The notes under the pieces: generated by a model
Database searches by the model: none
Seen by the model: only the letters and a program-made list of their open reading frames with translations
Told to the model about the DNA's origin: nothing
Assembly: GCF_019925205.1 (NCBI RefSeq)
Contig: NC_083560.1
Span: 50,638,270-50,702,269, forward strand
DNA from: Metopolophium dirhodum
Lineage: Eukaryota > Arthropoda > Insecta > Hemiptera > Aphididae
DNA: 64,000 bases
Direction: 5' to 3'
Shown: positions 50,501 to 59,797 of the stretch, piece after piece
Layout: the number at the start of each line of letters is the position of its first letter
How positions within the stretch are numbered: position 1 is the stretch's first letter
Position numbers and translations under genes: made by a program

Positions 50501-51055
50501 ATAAAATTTTTTTATAAACGATGCAAGTTCAAAATAATATTGACGAAATATATGATTGTTCTATTAAGTATAAACAAGGTATAAACCATAAACGTAATAA
50601 TTATATAATATTATATCCTCAATGTATTTCTGTTATAAGTCAAAATATATCGACTGTAGAAACTTTAAATATTCCACTATATAGGAAGTAGATACCTACT
50701 GAAATTATCATTTCCTATATACAATGAAATATTAAAATGCTTTTTAAAATTTTAAGTATAACCATCTTTTAAATTAATTAACAATTTAACAATTATATTA
50801 ATATTTACAAACAAGTATAAAGTATATTTAAGTGAACCTAAAAACAAATTATAAAATCTTACATACAGAATACTAATGTATGTATACAACAGCATATTTA
50901 CAAAAACGTCAAATACGTTTGCAGACATTTAATTAATATTTTTTTTTTAAATAAACTTTTTAAACAGAAAGCTCACCTTTTGCAGCTAGTTGTTGTGTTT
51001 GTAAGGTTAAGATAAGAATGTTACTAATTAAAATTAAAGAATTGTAAAAGTTCAT
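37508..51055 (-). CDS. Secreted GH18-like protein, catalytically dead, array copy 3 (divergent)
   Basis: Eight exons, minus strand: 51055-50977, 41745-41563, 41414-41200, 40689-40545, 39533-39400, 39332-39207, 37804-37739, 37675-37508; 1116 nt, 371 residues. Compared with copies 1 and 2 it is clearly more divergent throughout (exon 2 reads GCNYLGYINKQCGFPELDA; exon 7 reads MCVHPKDACKYCSD) but all phases hold and no stop occurs. The exon 3 donor used by the other copies (GGC|GTAACA) is mutated to GGCGAAACA; the next in-frame GT (AAT|GTACTT at 41200/41199) restores the reading frame and adds four residues. Intron 1 (9.2 kb) contains a Copia element nested in a LINE. Intron 2 is only 148 bp. Catalytic residues are absent here too (GITGLILTSIENG). 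Splice choice at exon 3 is inferred. Confidence 0.8.
38095..38240 (+). repeat. Fragment of the GATTCTGAGCG dispersed repeat in intron 6 of copy 3
   Basis: CTTCGCTCAGAATCG followed by ACAATGATGTAATATCATTG and CAGTGACCCACTTGTAACCT, as at 3648-3770 and 20905-21020. More diverged than in copies 1 and 2, and followed by a partial second member (38240-38500). Confidence 0.5.
41765..42250. repeat. Local duplication interrupted by GAAACCGAAATCGAAA repeats, intron 1 of copy 3
   Basis: The blocks at 41765-41945 and 42075-42236 are copies of each other (GCGGCAGACTACAAA / CACGGCAGACTACAAAAG; GGACTCTCAAAAGTGCGTTT in both). Between them at about 41960-42060 is a short insert holding two GAAACCGAAATCGAAA units and ACCGGTAT. 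Array copy 1 has a single block at 10800-10975. The insert could be a terminal fragment of a DNA transposon with the block as an unusual long duplication. Confidence 0.5.
42790..43100. repeat. Dispersed insect repeat fragment (AACCGCATCGAAATCCATTC motif)
   Basis: Contains AGTGGGTCATAACAA, ATTATGCACATATAAGCCTT and CCGCATCGAAATCCATTCAG, a motif order I recognise from widespread insect repeats. Its inverted counterparts lie at 43830-43960 and 44065-44175 (ACAACGGATTTTGATACG). It replaces part of the intron seen in copies 1 and 2. Confidence 0.45.
43810..44530. repeat. Composite repeat insertion before the LINE, intron 1 of copy 3
   Basis: Alignment with copies 1 and 2 stops at about 43805 (AGGGTTAAAAATCT) and resumes at about 50427. 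The first part has two fragments carrying CTGTCTGTCTGTATGCTTAG / GGATGCTTAGATTTTTAAAA. From about 44174, TACAGGGTGCTTCATAAAGC begins a different DNA-repeat end. No coding sequence. Confidence 0.45.
44536..45080 (-). mobile_element. 3' part of a CR1/Jockey-like LINE ending in (TTA)n
   Basis: On the minus strand this piece begins with the last codons of a reverse-transcriptase ORF (FKSFKMYKKYINNALFQ, then stop) immediately beyond the Copia 5' LTR. It continues as 3' UTR to a (ATT)n microsatellite at 44536-44563, the microsatellite tail typical of CR1/L2-type LINEs. The matching upstream half is at 49755-50425; the Copia element splits them. Confidence 0.7.
45082..45352 (+). mobile_element. Copia 5' LTR
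   Basis: Matches 49487-49754 except for about seven substitutions and a 4-bp indel (TAGT present here near 45211). It begins (A/T)GTTGGAATTATAAAC and ends ACTTCAACA. The first base differs from the 3' LTR (A instead of T). Confidence 0.9.
45353..45366 (+). promoter_or_regulatory. Primer-binding site of the Copia element
   Basis: GGTTATGGGCCCAG immediately follows the LTR. This is the sequence found at the same place in Drosophila copia, where it pairs with an internal part of initiator methionine tRNA rather than its 3' end. Confidence 0.8.
45542..49464 (+). pseudogene. Copia Gag-Pol polyprotein, broken by two frameshifts and one stop
   Basis: The pieces in order are: Gag from the ATG at 45542 (SNWDMWKFQIKV) to 46051; zinc knuckle CNHCKKPGHWKRDC and protease active site DSGASDHM in 46017-46619; integrase 46672-47904, with HH-CC start and catalytic-core motifs IHSDVCGP, IRSDCGLEY and PEQNGRAERS; reverse transcriptase and RNase H 47926-49464 with QFDVQTAFLYGDLDEEIYM, FVDDDGLVA, TTESEYIAL and KHIDVRYHY. 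The breaks are a +1-type shift within 46018-46050, a second in the A7 run at 46595-46601, and a TGA at 47902-47904 in frame with the following RT. Order PR-IN-RT-RH defines Ty1/Copia. It lies antisense to the host array gene. With three lesions it is probably inactive but recent. Confidence 0.93.
49476..49486 (+). other. Polypurine tract of the Copia element
   Basis: AAGGGAAAG directly before the 3' LTR, in the position where plus-strand DNA synthesis is primed. Confidence 0.7.
49487..49754 (+). mobile_element. Copia 3' LTR
   Basis: Begins TGTTGGAATTATAAAC and ends ACTTCAACA, giving TGTTG...CAACA inverted ends. It is about 97% identical by eye to the 5' LTR, suggesting a relatively recent insertion. 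Confidence 0.9.
49755..50425 (-). mobile_element. LINE reverse-transcriptase C-terminal remnant, upstream half
   Basis: Minus-strand frame 50042-49749 has the C-terminal pattern of non-LTR reverse transcriptases (LYKELKILNLKSLYTKNICL, then HNYNTRF and an FGQQSPRYK motif) and runs into the Copia LTR. Upstream (50043-50425) is further RT-like but stop-ridden sequence. With 44536-45080 it forms one LINE that was present before Copia inserted. Confidence 0.75.
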
Positions 51056-51725
51056 TTTTATTAATTATGTATAATATTATGCAGATTTAAAACTTTATTA
51101 CTGTCAGAGTTATTAATTATTATTTTAGTACCTAAACCATATAAAAGCTGTTTATAAATTATAATAAACTAATTTGTATCATCTATTCTGCTAGTAATGT
51201 GTTTTTAATAAATTAGTGTACATTTTATTGATATATAATATTTATACTAAAGTTATTTGCACAACAAATATCAAGCGTGTTTTTATACAATTGTACACAT
51301 AAACAAATGTTGCATGTACAAATATTTTTTGTATTTCATTTTAATGCTGACAGTTTATAAGCTTTATAGGTTAGTAATTAACAACTATAGAAAGAATATT
51401 TATGACTCAAAAAACAATTAAAGCCTAAAATTGCCCTAAAACTATGAAACATTATAAACAAATCTAATTTACCTATCATATAAGTGGACGAATTAAATTG
51501 CAACTTAACTCGTATTACCTATTATATAATAATATAAACGTAGATAAAAATGTAATTTTTATACTTAAATACATTTTTCCTATACACTTACTGGTTTATA
51601 CAAATTTGAGATAAAATAGAATGTTTATACGAATGGGCAAGGTTAGTATATCCAAATACATTTTCTTTTCAAGTCCGAACTTGAAATATTATACAAAGTT
51701 GATAAAATATAATATATTATCTATT
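51056..51725. other. 5' flank of copy 3, right end of the array homology
   Basis: 51056 to about 51430 matches the conserved upstream block of the other copies. After about 51435 the similarity ends and the sequence is unique and AT-rich. No gene. Confidence 0.6.
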
Positions 51726-51729
51726 GAAG

Positions 51730-52497
51730 TTTATATCGTGGGTCTAGAATGAAAAGGTTCTAAATCATTTTTATGAAATTGTCCAGGAGAGCAATTTTTA
51801 GGTTTGAGTTCAAATGTTTTACTTCGTTAACAAAATATTTTAAAAATTTAAGTTCTAAAGCATGCAGAAACTTGTATAGTTTAATTCACAACATTTTAAT
51901 AATAATTTGGTGTATTGGTTGATATACAAATTAATAAAATATAAATTATAAAATGTTTAGTATGAAAAGGTTCTATAATATTAGAATATTTAGAACTTTT
52001 TCATCCTAAAATAAAAAAAAAATATATTTAATTAGAACTTTTTCAATCTTATTTATTATTTTTATTATTGTTAGCTGAAACCTTTTCAGAATAATGATTT
52101 CTCATTGCTACCAATCTTCTATCACGAAACAATGTAATAATTATGAAACATCGAAATCTATATCTCGATCGTAAAATTCTGTTGAATATGAATAAATGTA
52201 ATAATTACTAGGCTTATTATTGGTATTGATTAATTTAATTAGAACCTTTTCATACTAACGTATTGTTAATAATTTGGTTCCATTAACCGAGCGTATTCAG
52301 TTTGATTGAATTGTGTTTATAATTAAATTTTTGGCGATTTAGAACCTTTTAGTTTTAAAAAAATTATCAATAATGATCTATAATCATAAATGTTAGCTTA
52401 AAAGATGCACCTCTGAATTCTAAAACCATTTTAGTTAAAAAGTGACTTTTGAAAAAAATGCGATTTAGAACCTTTTCATTCTATAAACCCACGATAT
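51730..52497. mobile_element. MITE with TIRs and multiple AGAACCTTTTCAT motifs
   Basis: The left end CGTGGGTCTAGAATGAAAAG (51735) is mirrored at the right end by CTATAAACCCACG (to about 52495). Inside both ends is AAAAGGTTCTAAATC. The motif AGAACC/TTTTTCAT or its reverse occurs about eight times (near 51748, 51964, 51990, 52037, 52078, 52242, 52339, 52471). Flanks read TATAT and ATATT, compatible with a short AT-rich target duplication. Non-coding. Confidence 0.65.
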
Positions 52498-54060
52498 TAT
52501 GTTCAAAATGTACGGATTGTAAAAAACAAAAGTGGAAGTAGTTAACCGCTCTATTATTGTAGTTTACTTGTCATTATGTAGGTCACTGGATAGTATGTTT
52601 ATGGGAGCCTATAAAAAAAAAAACCTAACCTTTTATTTATTTGGTACCTATATAATATAATACCTATATTCAATACAATGTATAGAGGCCATGCTACGCA
52701 CTGCACACGTCTTTATTTAACTCCATTAAAATTCGCTGACGTTCTTGTTCTTTGCAGCCGATTATGAAATTATTAGGTACGTGTAAAATGCTAACGTCAA
52801 ACTCAATCTTCTTTCCGAATTTCTGTTCAGCACTAATCTAACTAATTGAAGTCGACAATGTCTTGCCATTTGCAAAATTATGGAATGTTAGTGACTTAGA
52901 GCCTGCAGGGGTAGCATAACTATGTACCCCTAGTTGCGCCACAGCTGACTACTATTATATATAGGTACCTATAGTTATCGATCAATCGTCAGGTCAGTTT
53001 GTTAAACTATAGTTGTCTTAGATTGTCGAATGATCGCATTAACCGACTTTGGCTTTTCTAGATAGGTAGGTTTACCTACCTCCATTTCGTCGGTTTTAAA
53101 GGGCGGCGGTAAACTTTCCCGAGTCTTAAGACTAGTAAACTCTCCCGGTATCCAGTAAGTAGGCCTGGTAGGCCCGGGCCTACTCAGATTTTCTCTCACA
53201 AAAAAGAATAATATTTAAAATAATATATTCTCAGATACTAAGAGACGTATTTACAACAGTAGGTATTATGCTAAGGCCACGCAGAGAGTTACGCACGGTA
53301 TATTTTCTATACAAATGAAAAATAATTTTCTATACTGACAACATAAATGCCAAATGGCCACATAGATTAATGTACGCCATGTTCGCTAATTTAGTTACGT
53401 TTGATACATCATAATATATCGCCTACCGGCGCATGTAAACTCCGCCACGAGTACCTTTTTTTAGTGTTAACTCCGCCAGGAAAATAAAACAGGTAAAATT
53501 GGGTCCATGACATATTGACGTTCATATAAACTCAACCAGTGACAAAAATCAGGTAAAATTGAGTTCATGTAAACCCTGCCACTGAAGAAAATCAAGTAAC
53601 AGTATACAATTAATATAATACTATACAGATTATTATTAAACAAAATAATTAAAATCATAATTTTATAATAATAATCATCCTTATTAAATAATAGTTAGGA
53701 ATGCGTATATGTCAAAAAATATAAAAACAATAATTGTTCGAACAAATTGTACAAATTGCAATGGCCAGTATTATCTTAAAAAATAATTATAGACAATTGT
53801 AATAAATAATAACTAATAAATAATAATCAAAAAATATGTAGGTATATTACCTATATTAATATTATGACCAAGGTTCGGATTGGAAAGTAAATTTAGAGAC
53901 TAATTTCAAAAGCCTTTTTTGAAATAATAATAATAGAGAAATAATTTTTATATAAAAATGGGTGTCATATAATATTTAAGATGATGAATGGGCAAACGCC
54001 GTATTGGTTCCCGGGTCTATTAAAGTGTACGAATTGGTTCCGAAAATGACACAAAAACAT
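52498..54060. repeat. Spacer with degenerate short repeats
   Basis: No gene is supported. At 53040-53190 there is a GC-richer stretch with TAAACTTTCCCGAGTC / TAAACTCTCCCGGTATC units. At 53430-53590 a degenerate tandem reads AAACTCCGCCAC, TTAACTCCGCCAG, AAACTCAACCAGTG and AAACCCTGCCACTG with CAGGTAAAATTG between units (period about 60-70 bp). The rest is AT-rich DNA. Confidence 0.45.
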
Positions 54061-54600
54061 AAAGCTAGTCTTTTACGGGAACGCCACGCGCGATGGCATA
54101 GCAAATTGTAAGTACCTAAGTAAAATATTTAGTCACAATATTTCCCGGCAGGCCCGGATTAACACTATCGTAGGCCTTAGGCGCAATACATTTAGTGCAT
54201 AAACGCTAATACGGGCCTGCTGCAGTGTCCAGTGTTTAAATGGTAAGAAACCTTCTGTTTGAGAGAGGCAGTGTCGAATCTTAGTGTTAATCCTTTAAAA
54301 ACACAAATATTTACAGCATAAAAATCAAATCTAACCTTTTATTACTTTTTATATGATAACAATTTTAACAGATCGTAAAAACAATTCATTTAACTCAAAA
54401 TAAATACAATTAAATTTTCAAAAAAGGTTTTGAAGGGCTAGTAGAGCTTTGAGTGAGTCGCTTGAAATTAGAATGTGGTTTGAGGTGATTGTCTTGACTA
54501 ATACGGTTGCTTCATAAATAGCTTGCATTTCAGCTGAGAATATATAAGTTTAAGGCAGGAGTTTGTGAAGGTGTGTGATATTGTTTTGGATACTAGGTAT
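54061..54600 (-). mobile_element. Remnant of the intergenic array flank with a LINE fragment
   Basis: GGAACGCCACGCGCGATGGC at 54079 resembles 17253-17272 and 716-736, just upstream of the intergenic LINE. At 54425-54590 a minus-strand RNase H fragment of the same LINE follows (TTTGAGTGAGTCGCTTGAAA; GCTGAGAATATA). This could be the decayed outer edge of the array or an independent LINE copy. Confidence 0.5.
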
Positions 54601-55280
54601 AAGTTATGAGTATTATATTAATTTATAATTAAATATACTTAGTATACGTATTACGCATTGTCAGTTTGATGATTATAATATATTTTCAAAGAAAAAATTC
54701 AAATGTTCTTTTCTTCGTGACAACAAACTTGTCAATAACAATGGATTATCCATAAATTGTCCACTTATTTCCTTTTCTATGGAAAGTAACGTCAGATTAT
54801 TTAATCTAGAACTTTTCATAGTTGATCTGAGGTATGTTTTCACTCTTTTCGTTGTTTAAAAGATTATATTATTGTCAATTTAATATTTATAATATACCTA
54901 TTTTCATTTTTCTAAGTAAAAATTATAATCTTCTTTTCTTCATGACAGCTAACTCGTCGATAACGGCCGATGTATTATCTATAAATTGTCCATTTATTTT
55001 CCTTTCTATGGAAAGTAACGTCAGATCATTTAGTCTAGGACTTTTCATAGTTAATCTGACTATCTGAGGTAAGTTTTCACTATTAGATTCAGCCGATACA
55101 GGAATTACAATAAAAAGTTCAATTACCTAGGTACCTACCTACTTTTTTTAACTCTTCAAATAAAACTTCACAATTCAGAAGGACCATTTTGACTGTTTGA
55201 GACTGAGAAACCGTTAGATGAGGAGAAAATGATTACAATAATAACAAAAAACAACATTTAGGATTTAGCATAACTGAATA
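54601..55280. repeat. Spacer with a direct duplication around CCTTTCTATGGAAAGTAACG
   Basis: The block TTCTTCGTGACA...TCTATGGAAAGTAACGTCAG...CTGAGGTATGTTTTCACT at about 54710-54845 recurs at about 54935-55082 (period about 230 bp). No coding region is supported. Confidence 0.5.
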
Positions 55281-55284
55281 TTCC

Positions 55285-55395
55285 GACCAAGGATCTAGGA
55301 CGTTTCGGCGCGGACGTTTTGACAATATGTCAATTCGACGATGTTCATTTCGGCAAGTGACCATTTCGGCAAAAATTAATAGTAAAAAAAAAAAG
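55285..55395. repeat. Repeat fragment with TTTCGGC motifs
   Basis: A GC-rich island in AT-rich DNA: GGACGTTTCGGCGCGGACG, CAATTCGACGATGTTCATTT, CGGCAAGTGACCATTTCGGC. It looks like one end of a transposable element; the partner end is not evident. Confidence 0.4.
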
Positions 55396-55539
55396 TAATA
55401 AAATGTAAAAACGTATTATATAATATAATAAGTAATTTTAAATCATAAAAAGTCAAAATAATTATAATTATTTATAGGTAATACAGTTAAAAATGTATAA
55501 ATACCACAATCACTTTAAATCATGAATAAATAAATAAAT

Positions 55540-57465
55540 AAAAAGGTGGGTAAGTGGATGTCACTCTGCTGTACAGTAGGTTACAAGTGGTTCACTGTAA
55601 TGGATGGTGTTAAATTTTAATTCAATGATATAATATCTTTGTATGAGATAAACGATTCTGAGCGAAAACGGTCAGTCAGCCTATGATATTACCAAGTATA
55701 TTTGATGATATTATTGTGAATAAAGTAATTTATATATAACCTATTTACGTGGAACCTTGTTTTAAATTTTCAATCATAGCTATAAAAGTTGAATATTTTA
55801 TAAATTTTTAATTACAAAATAATTATTACATTTTAAATTTGATAAATTTTGTCAAAATTCGAACTTTATATGCTTATAAAAAAAATTGTAATCATGGATT
55901 TTAATTTTTTTCATTTGCCTTTGAAATTATATACTAGGATCCATTTATTAAATTTTCAAGCGTTTTTAACCAACAAATAAAATTGTATTGATATTTATAG
56001 AATAAAAAACTAAAAAAAAGGTGGATAAGTGGATGTCGCTCTGCTGTACAGTAGGTTACAAGTGGGTCACTGTAATGGATGGTGTCAAATTTGAATTCAA
56101 TGATATAATATCATTGTATAAGAAAAACGATTCTGAGCGAAAACGGTCAGTCACCCTATGATATTACCAAGTATATTTGATGATATTATTGTGAATAAAG
56201 TAATTTATATATAACCTATTAACGTGGAACCTTGTTTTAAATTTTCAATTCTTAGCCATAAAAGTTAAACATTTTATAAATTTTTAACCACAAAATAATT
56301 AATAAATTATAAATTTGATAAATGTTGTCAAAATTTGAAATTTAAATGCTTATAAAAAAAAATTGTGCATATGTATTTTTAATATTTTTCAACTGCTATT
56401 AAAACGATATATCAGGAGTCTAATATTAAATTTTCACGCTTTTTTACCCAACAAATAAAAATTTATTGATATTTATAGAAAAAAAAACTAAAAAAATTGA
56501 AAACTGACAATGTCCGTAAACAGCTCAAAAAGAGTCAAAATATTTTCAACATTTTATGGTGTATAGAAAATGCTAATATAAACATTCAGTGAAATTTTCA
56601 AGTATCTACAGTCATTCGTTTTTTAATTACAATAAAAGAAGAAAATTGTTACATGAGAAATCGAGTTAATATCAAATGTTGTAAAAATATAAATTTCAGA
56701 CGCTCATAAAAATTTAATTTAAGTTTCTTCTAGACATTTTTTTTTTGATAAAGGTAGACAAACTTATGAGTAATCTTATATTACATTTTCAAATCTTAGA
56801 TTTAAAAAGAAAAATTTTTATGAATTCTCAACTCAAAATAATTTGCTATTTTTCGTGATTTTTCCATATTTTGTCAAAATTTGAACTTTAAATGCTTATA
56901 ATTAAAAACTGTGACTAAGGATTTTTAATTTTTTTCATCTGCCTTTGAAACAATAAACTAGGAGCCTTCTATTAAATTTTCAAGCTTTTTTACTCAACAG
57001 ATAAAATTTTATTGATATTTATAGAAAAAAAAACTAAAAAAATTGAAAACTGGCAATGGCCGTAAACAGCTCAAAAAGAGTCAAAATATTTTCAAAATTT
57101 TATGGTATATAGAAAATGCTAATATAAACATTCAGTCAAAATTTCATGTCCCTACGGTCATTTGTTTTAGAGTTACACCAAAAACCAAAATCGATTTTCT
57201 CGAAAACAGATTTTGCGTAAAAATTCCCGTTTTTCCTTAATTTTTCTTTTGTTTTTCACGTCGCTTGTGAAAACTACTGGGAAATTTTTACTTTTGACCC
57301 CCCAAAGTACCAACTAGATTCACTTTCCTATCAGAAAAGTTACTATTGAAGAAAATCCAAGCACTTTTACTGTCCTAAAAGGTGATGACAGACACAAAAA
57401 TAAAAAAAAAAACACACATCATTGTAGAATCAATACATCCATCGCTTCGCTCAGAATCTAAAATT
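55540..57465 (-). repeat. Inverted cluster of the GATTCTGAGCG dispersed repeat
   Basis: Read on the minus strand this starts at about 57460 with TTAGATTCTGAGCGAAGCGA and passes the same internal blocks as 20155-20920. It ends with two tandem terminal segments: GTGGATGTCACTCTGCTGTA...TCTGAGCGAAAACGGTCAGT at 55543-55790, repeated at 56018-56250. The internal CTGTTTACGGACATTGTCAG block also occurs at 56510, 57050 and 57480, so members are nested or locally amplified. Apparent open frames here (such as 57043-57240) are chance. Confidence 0.65.
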
Positions 57466-57469
57466 GGAA

Positions 57470-58480
57470 ACTGAAAATGTCCGTAAACAGCTCAAAATAA
57501 GACATAATATTTTGAAAATGTTATGGTGTATAGAAAATGCAATATAAACATTCAGTCAAAATTGCATGTATCTACAGTGAATCTGGTCCAGATTTCTACG
57601 GTCCAAATATCTACTTTCCCGGTGATAAATTCCAGAGTTTAACATTCCAGGTTGTTCGCGTCCCCAAACAAATCAGCTGTATTTAAAAACACTAATAATT
57701 TCACAACATTTACAATCTACACGGATTGAGCATTTTACATAATAACCAAACCAAGGTGGATTTATAAATCCACCTTGAACCAAACTATTACTATACCTAC
57801 CTACCCAGGGGAGTTAATTTTTAAAATTAAAGAAAGATAAGTAAAGATCAGGTGTAATAAATTTTTAATTTACATTTGTACTTTCCAATTAATGTGATAA
57901 TCTTAAATATATAAGACTATAGCATAATATAATATTGTTAGATCCCTAATACTAAAAGATAAGTAAAGATTAGGTGACCCAACTTAATAAAGTCACCTAC
58001 AAACAAAAATAATTATTAAATTCGGGACTTTTGTTTAGGATTCACATCCTATGTTTTATAAATTATTAAATAATATTTTATTAAATGCACAAAATGTACC
58101 TAAGTATTTTGATAGACATTCTGTCAGATACTCAGACAGTCAGACGTACCATGTCCCAACGATGTAGGTATTCATAGTTTGTAGGTATCTACTTTCTTTT
58201 AAATATAATTTAAATTGTCTACAGCAGAAATTCCGTAAACCTCACATAATTTCAGTACCCCCAATATTTTTTAATAATATTATCTATAATATTTTATCAA
58301 CAGTCGTTTTTAGAATGTAATAATTCCACGTATTTGAGTATTGATTATATTGACTGGCTTTGCGTTTTCGACAAAAATATAATCATATTATATTCATATC
58401 GCATATTATTAAAGTAATAACGATAAAAAATAATAAATTCAATGATAGGCATAATTTGTTTTGTCGTCTAGACATCACGT
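57470..58480. other. AT-rich spacer with a 26-bp perfect palindrome
   Basis: No gene seen. 57575-57665 has short related units (GGTCCAGATTTCTACGGTCC, ATATCTACTTTCCCGG). A perfect palindrome with arm CAAGGTGGATTTA lies at 57752-57777. The rest is AT-rich. Confidence 0.5.
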
Positions 58481-58489
58481 CGTGATAGT

Positions 58490-59150
58490 AGGTAACGATT
58501 TTATCATCTTAACGTATCACAAATTCACAAAACACTCGACGCGAATGTAATTTCTCACACGAGTACACAACTACACTGCCGCCAGCCGTCGTCGACCGCA
58601 GTCGAACACGATAAAATATTATTAGCTCGGACCAGGAATTGAATCGTATTGAACGCAAAATTGCCGAGTGTGTGTGTGTGTGAGTGATTTTACATTTTTT
58701 TGTAGCCGCCGTCGCTGCAGTAGTTGTTGTTGTAGTAGTAGTAGTAGTAGTAGTAATGTAGTACTTTAGTAGTAGTTGTTGTTGCCGACGTCACTGTCGC
58801 GATTCGTCTGTAGTTCCGTGGAGCAGTCCCGTGAACGCTCGGAATATCAATATAATAACGACAGATACGACAGCCATAACTGAACAACAACAATCTCACA
58901 CTATTATACCACATTAATTATAAGACATTATAATATAATATAATATTAATAATTATTATGTCACGTTGATTACCGCCGTCGAACCATCGGAACAGACGCG
59001 TCGACAACACATACCCGACGACACCAGCACCGTGTACGGGGACGGAATCCTGTTCTAGTGGCGACGTGTGTTTGTACGACGTGTTAAACAGACGATAAAA
59101 GCGTACGACGGAAAAAGGTGTCGCCTATCTGTATGATTATTGATTCGGTC
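58490..59150. promoter_or_regulatory. GC-rich, CpG-rich block, possible promoter or 5' UTR
   Basis: Base composition changes abruptly here: many CG dinucleotides (CGCCAGCCGTCGTCGACCGC, GTACGACGTGTTAAACAGAC, GACGCGTCGACAAC) amid very AT-rich DNA. It includes a TG run at 58670-58681 and a (GTA)n run at 58731-58755. In compact insect genomes such blocks often mark first exons and promoters. No convincing coding exon is seen; the longest frame (58690-58914 minus) is a reading of the GTA repeat. It lies 0.65 kb beyond the 3' end of the dsRNA-binding gene, so it would belong to another transcript. Confidence 0.35.
58731..58755. repeat. (GTA)n microsatellite
   Basis: About eight GTA units in a row, extended on both sides by GTTGTTGTAGTA and GTAGTAGTTGTT variants. 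Confidence 0.85.
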
Positions 59151-59797
59151 ATAACGTTTGTTCACGTTACCGAACAGTAATAAGTAGGTACCCATACACA
59201 GACCAAAACCGTTGTCTCTAAGGTAAATTTTAAAACAAAATATAACAGCTAAATGCCAAATAGTATAACGTGTACATATAAATATATAATATTACATATA
59301 ATTGATAAAAAAAAGGCCTGACAGTTTTAATGGAAAAAATTCTTATTATTAATAACATACAATTATTACAACTTAAATATTATAGGTACCTATTGCTCTG
59401 TTATTTTGATATTATTTATTTCTCTATATAATTTATTTGATCAACTAACAGGTGAGATCATAAAACAATTATTTTAGATTAAACATCATAATACTAAGTA
59501 CTTACACAGGTAGTTTGTAAAATATAGGTAATATAATGATCGGGTACAAAAAAAAAACCGATCTTACTTAATGTTTTTTTCAATGATAAACAAACAAAAA
59601 CTAAAAACTTGTTGATTTAAGTGTAAGTAAAAAAAAAAATGTATACAATTATTTCGTATTGGTGTTACTTTTATAAATGATCCAAGATAAACCTAAAAAT
59701 TTGTTAACCATAATTGAATAAATAAATATTTTAAATACTTTTCATATAACTAATATAAATGTGCAATTACATAACTACTTAATTTAAATGATTGAGT
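59151..59797. other. AT-rich DNA beyond the dsRNA-binding gene, probably including its 3' UTR
   Basis: No open frame. AATAAA-like signals occur on the minus strand, but AT content makes them uninformative. Confidence 0.4.

Noticed and set aside
57043..57240. 65-residue ORF
   Set aside because: Reading frame within the dispersed GATTCTGAGCG repeat; its counterparts elsewhere are interrupted.
58690..58914. Minus-strand ORF with a Tyr run
   Set aside because: Produced by the (GTA)n microsatellite; no homology or splice support.
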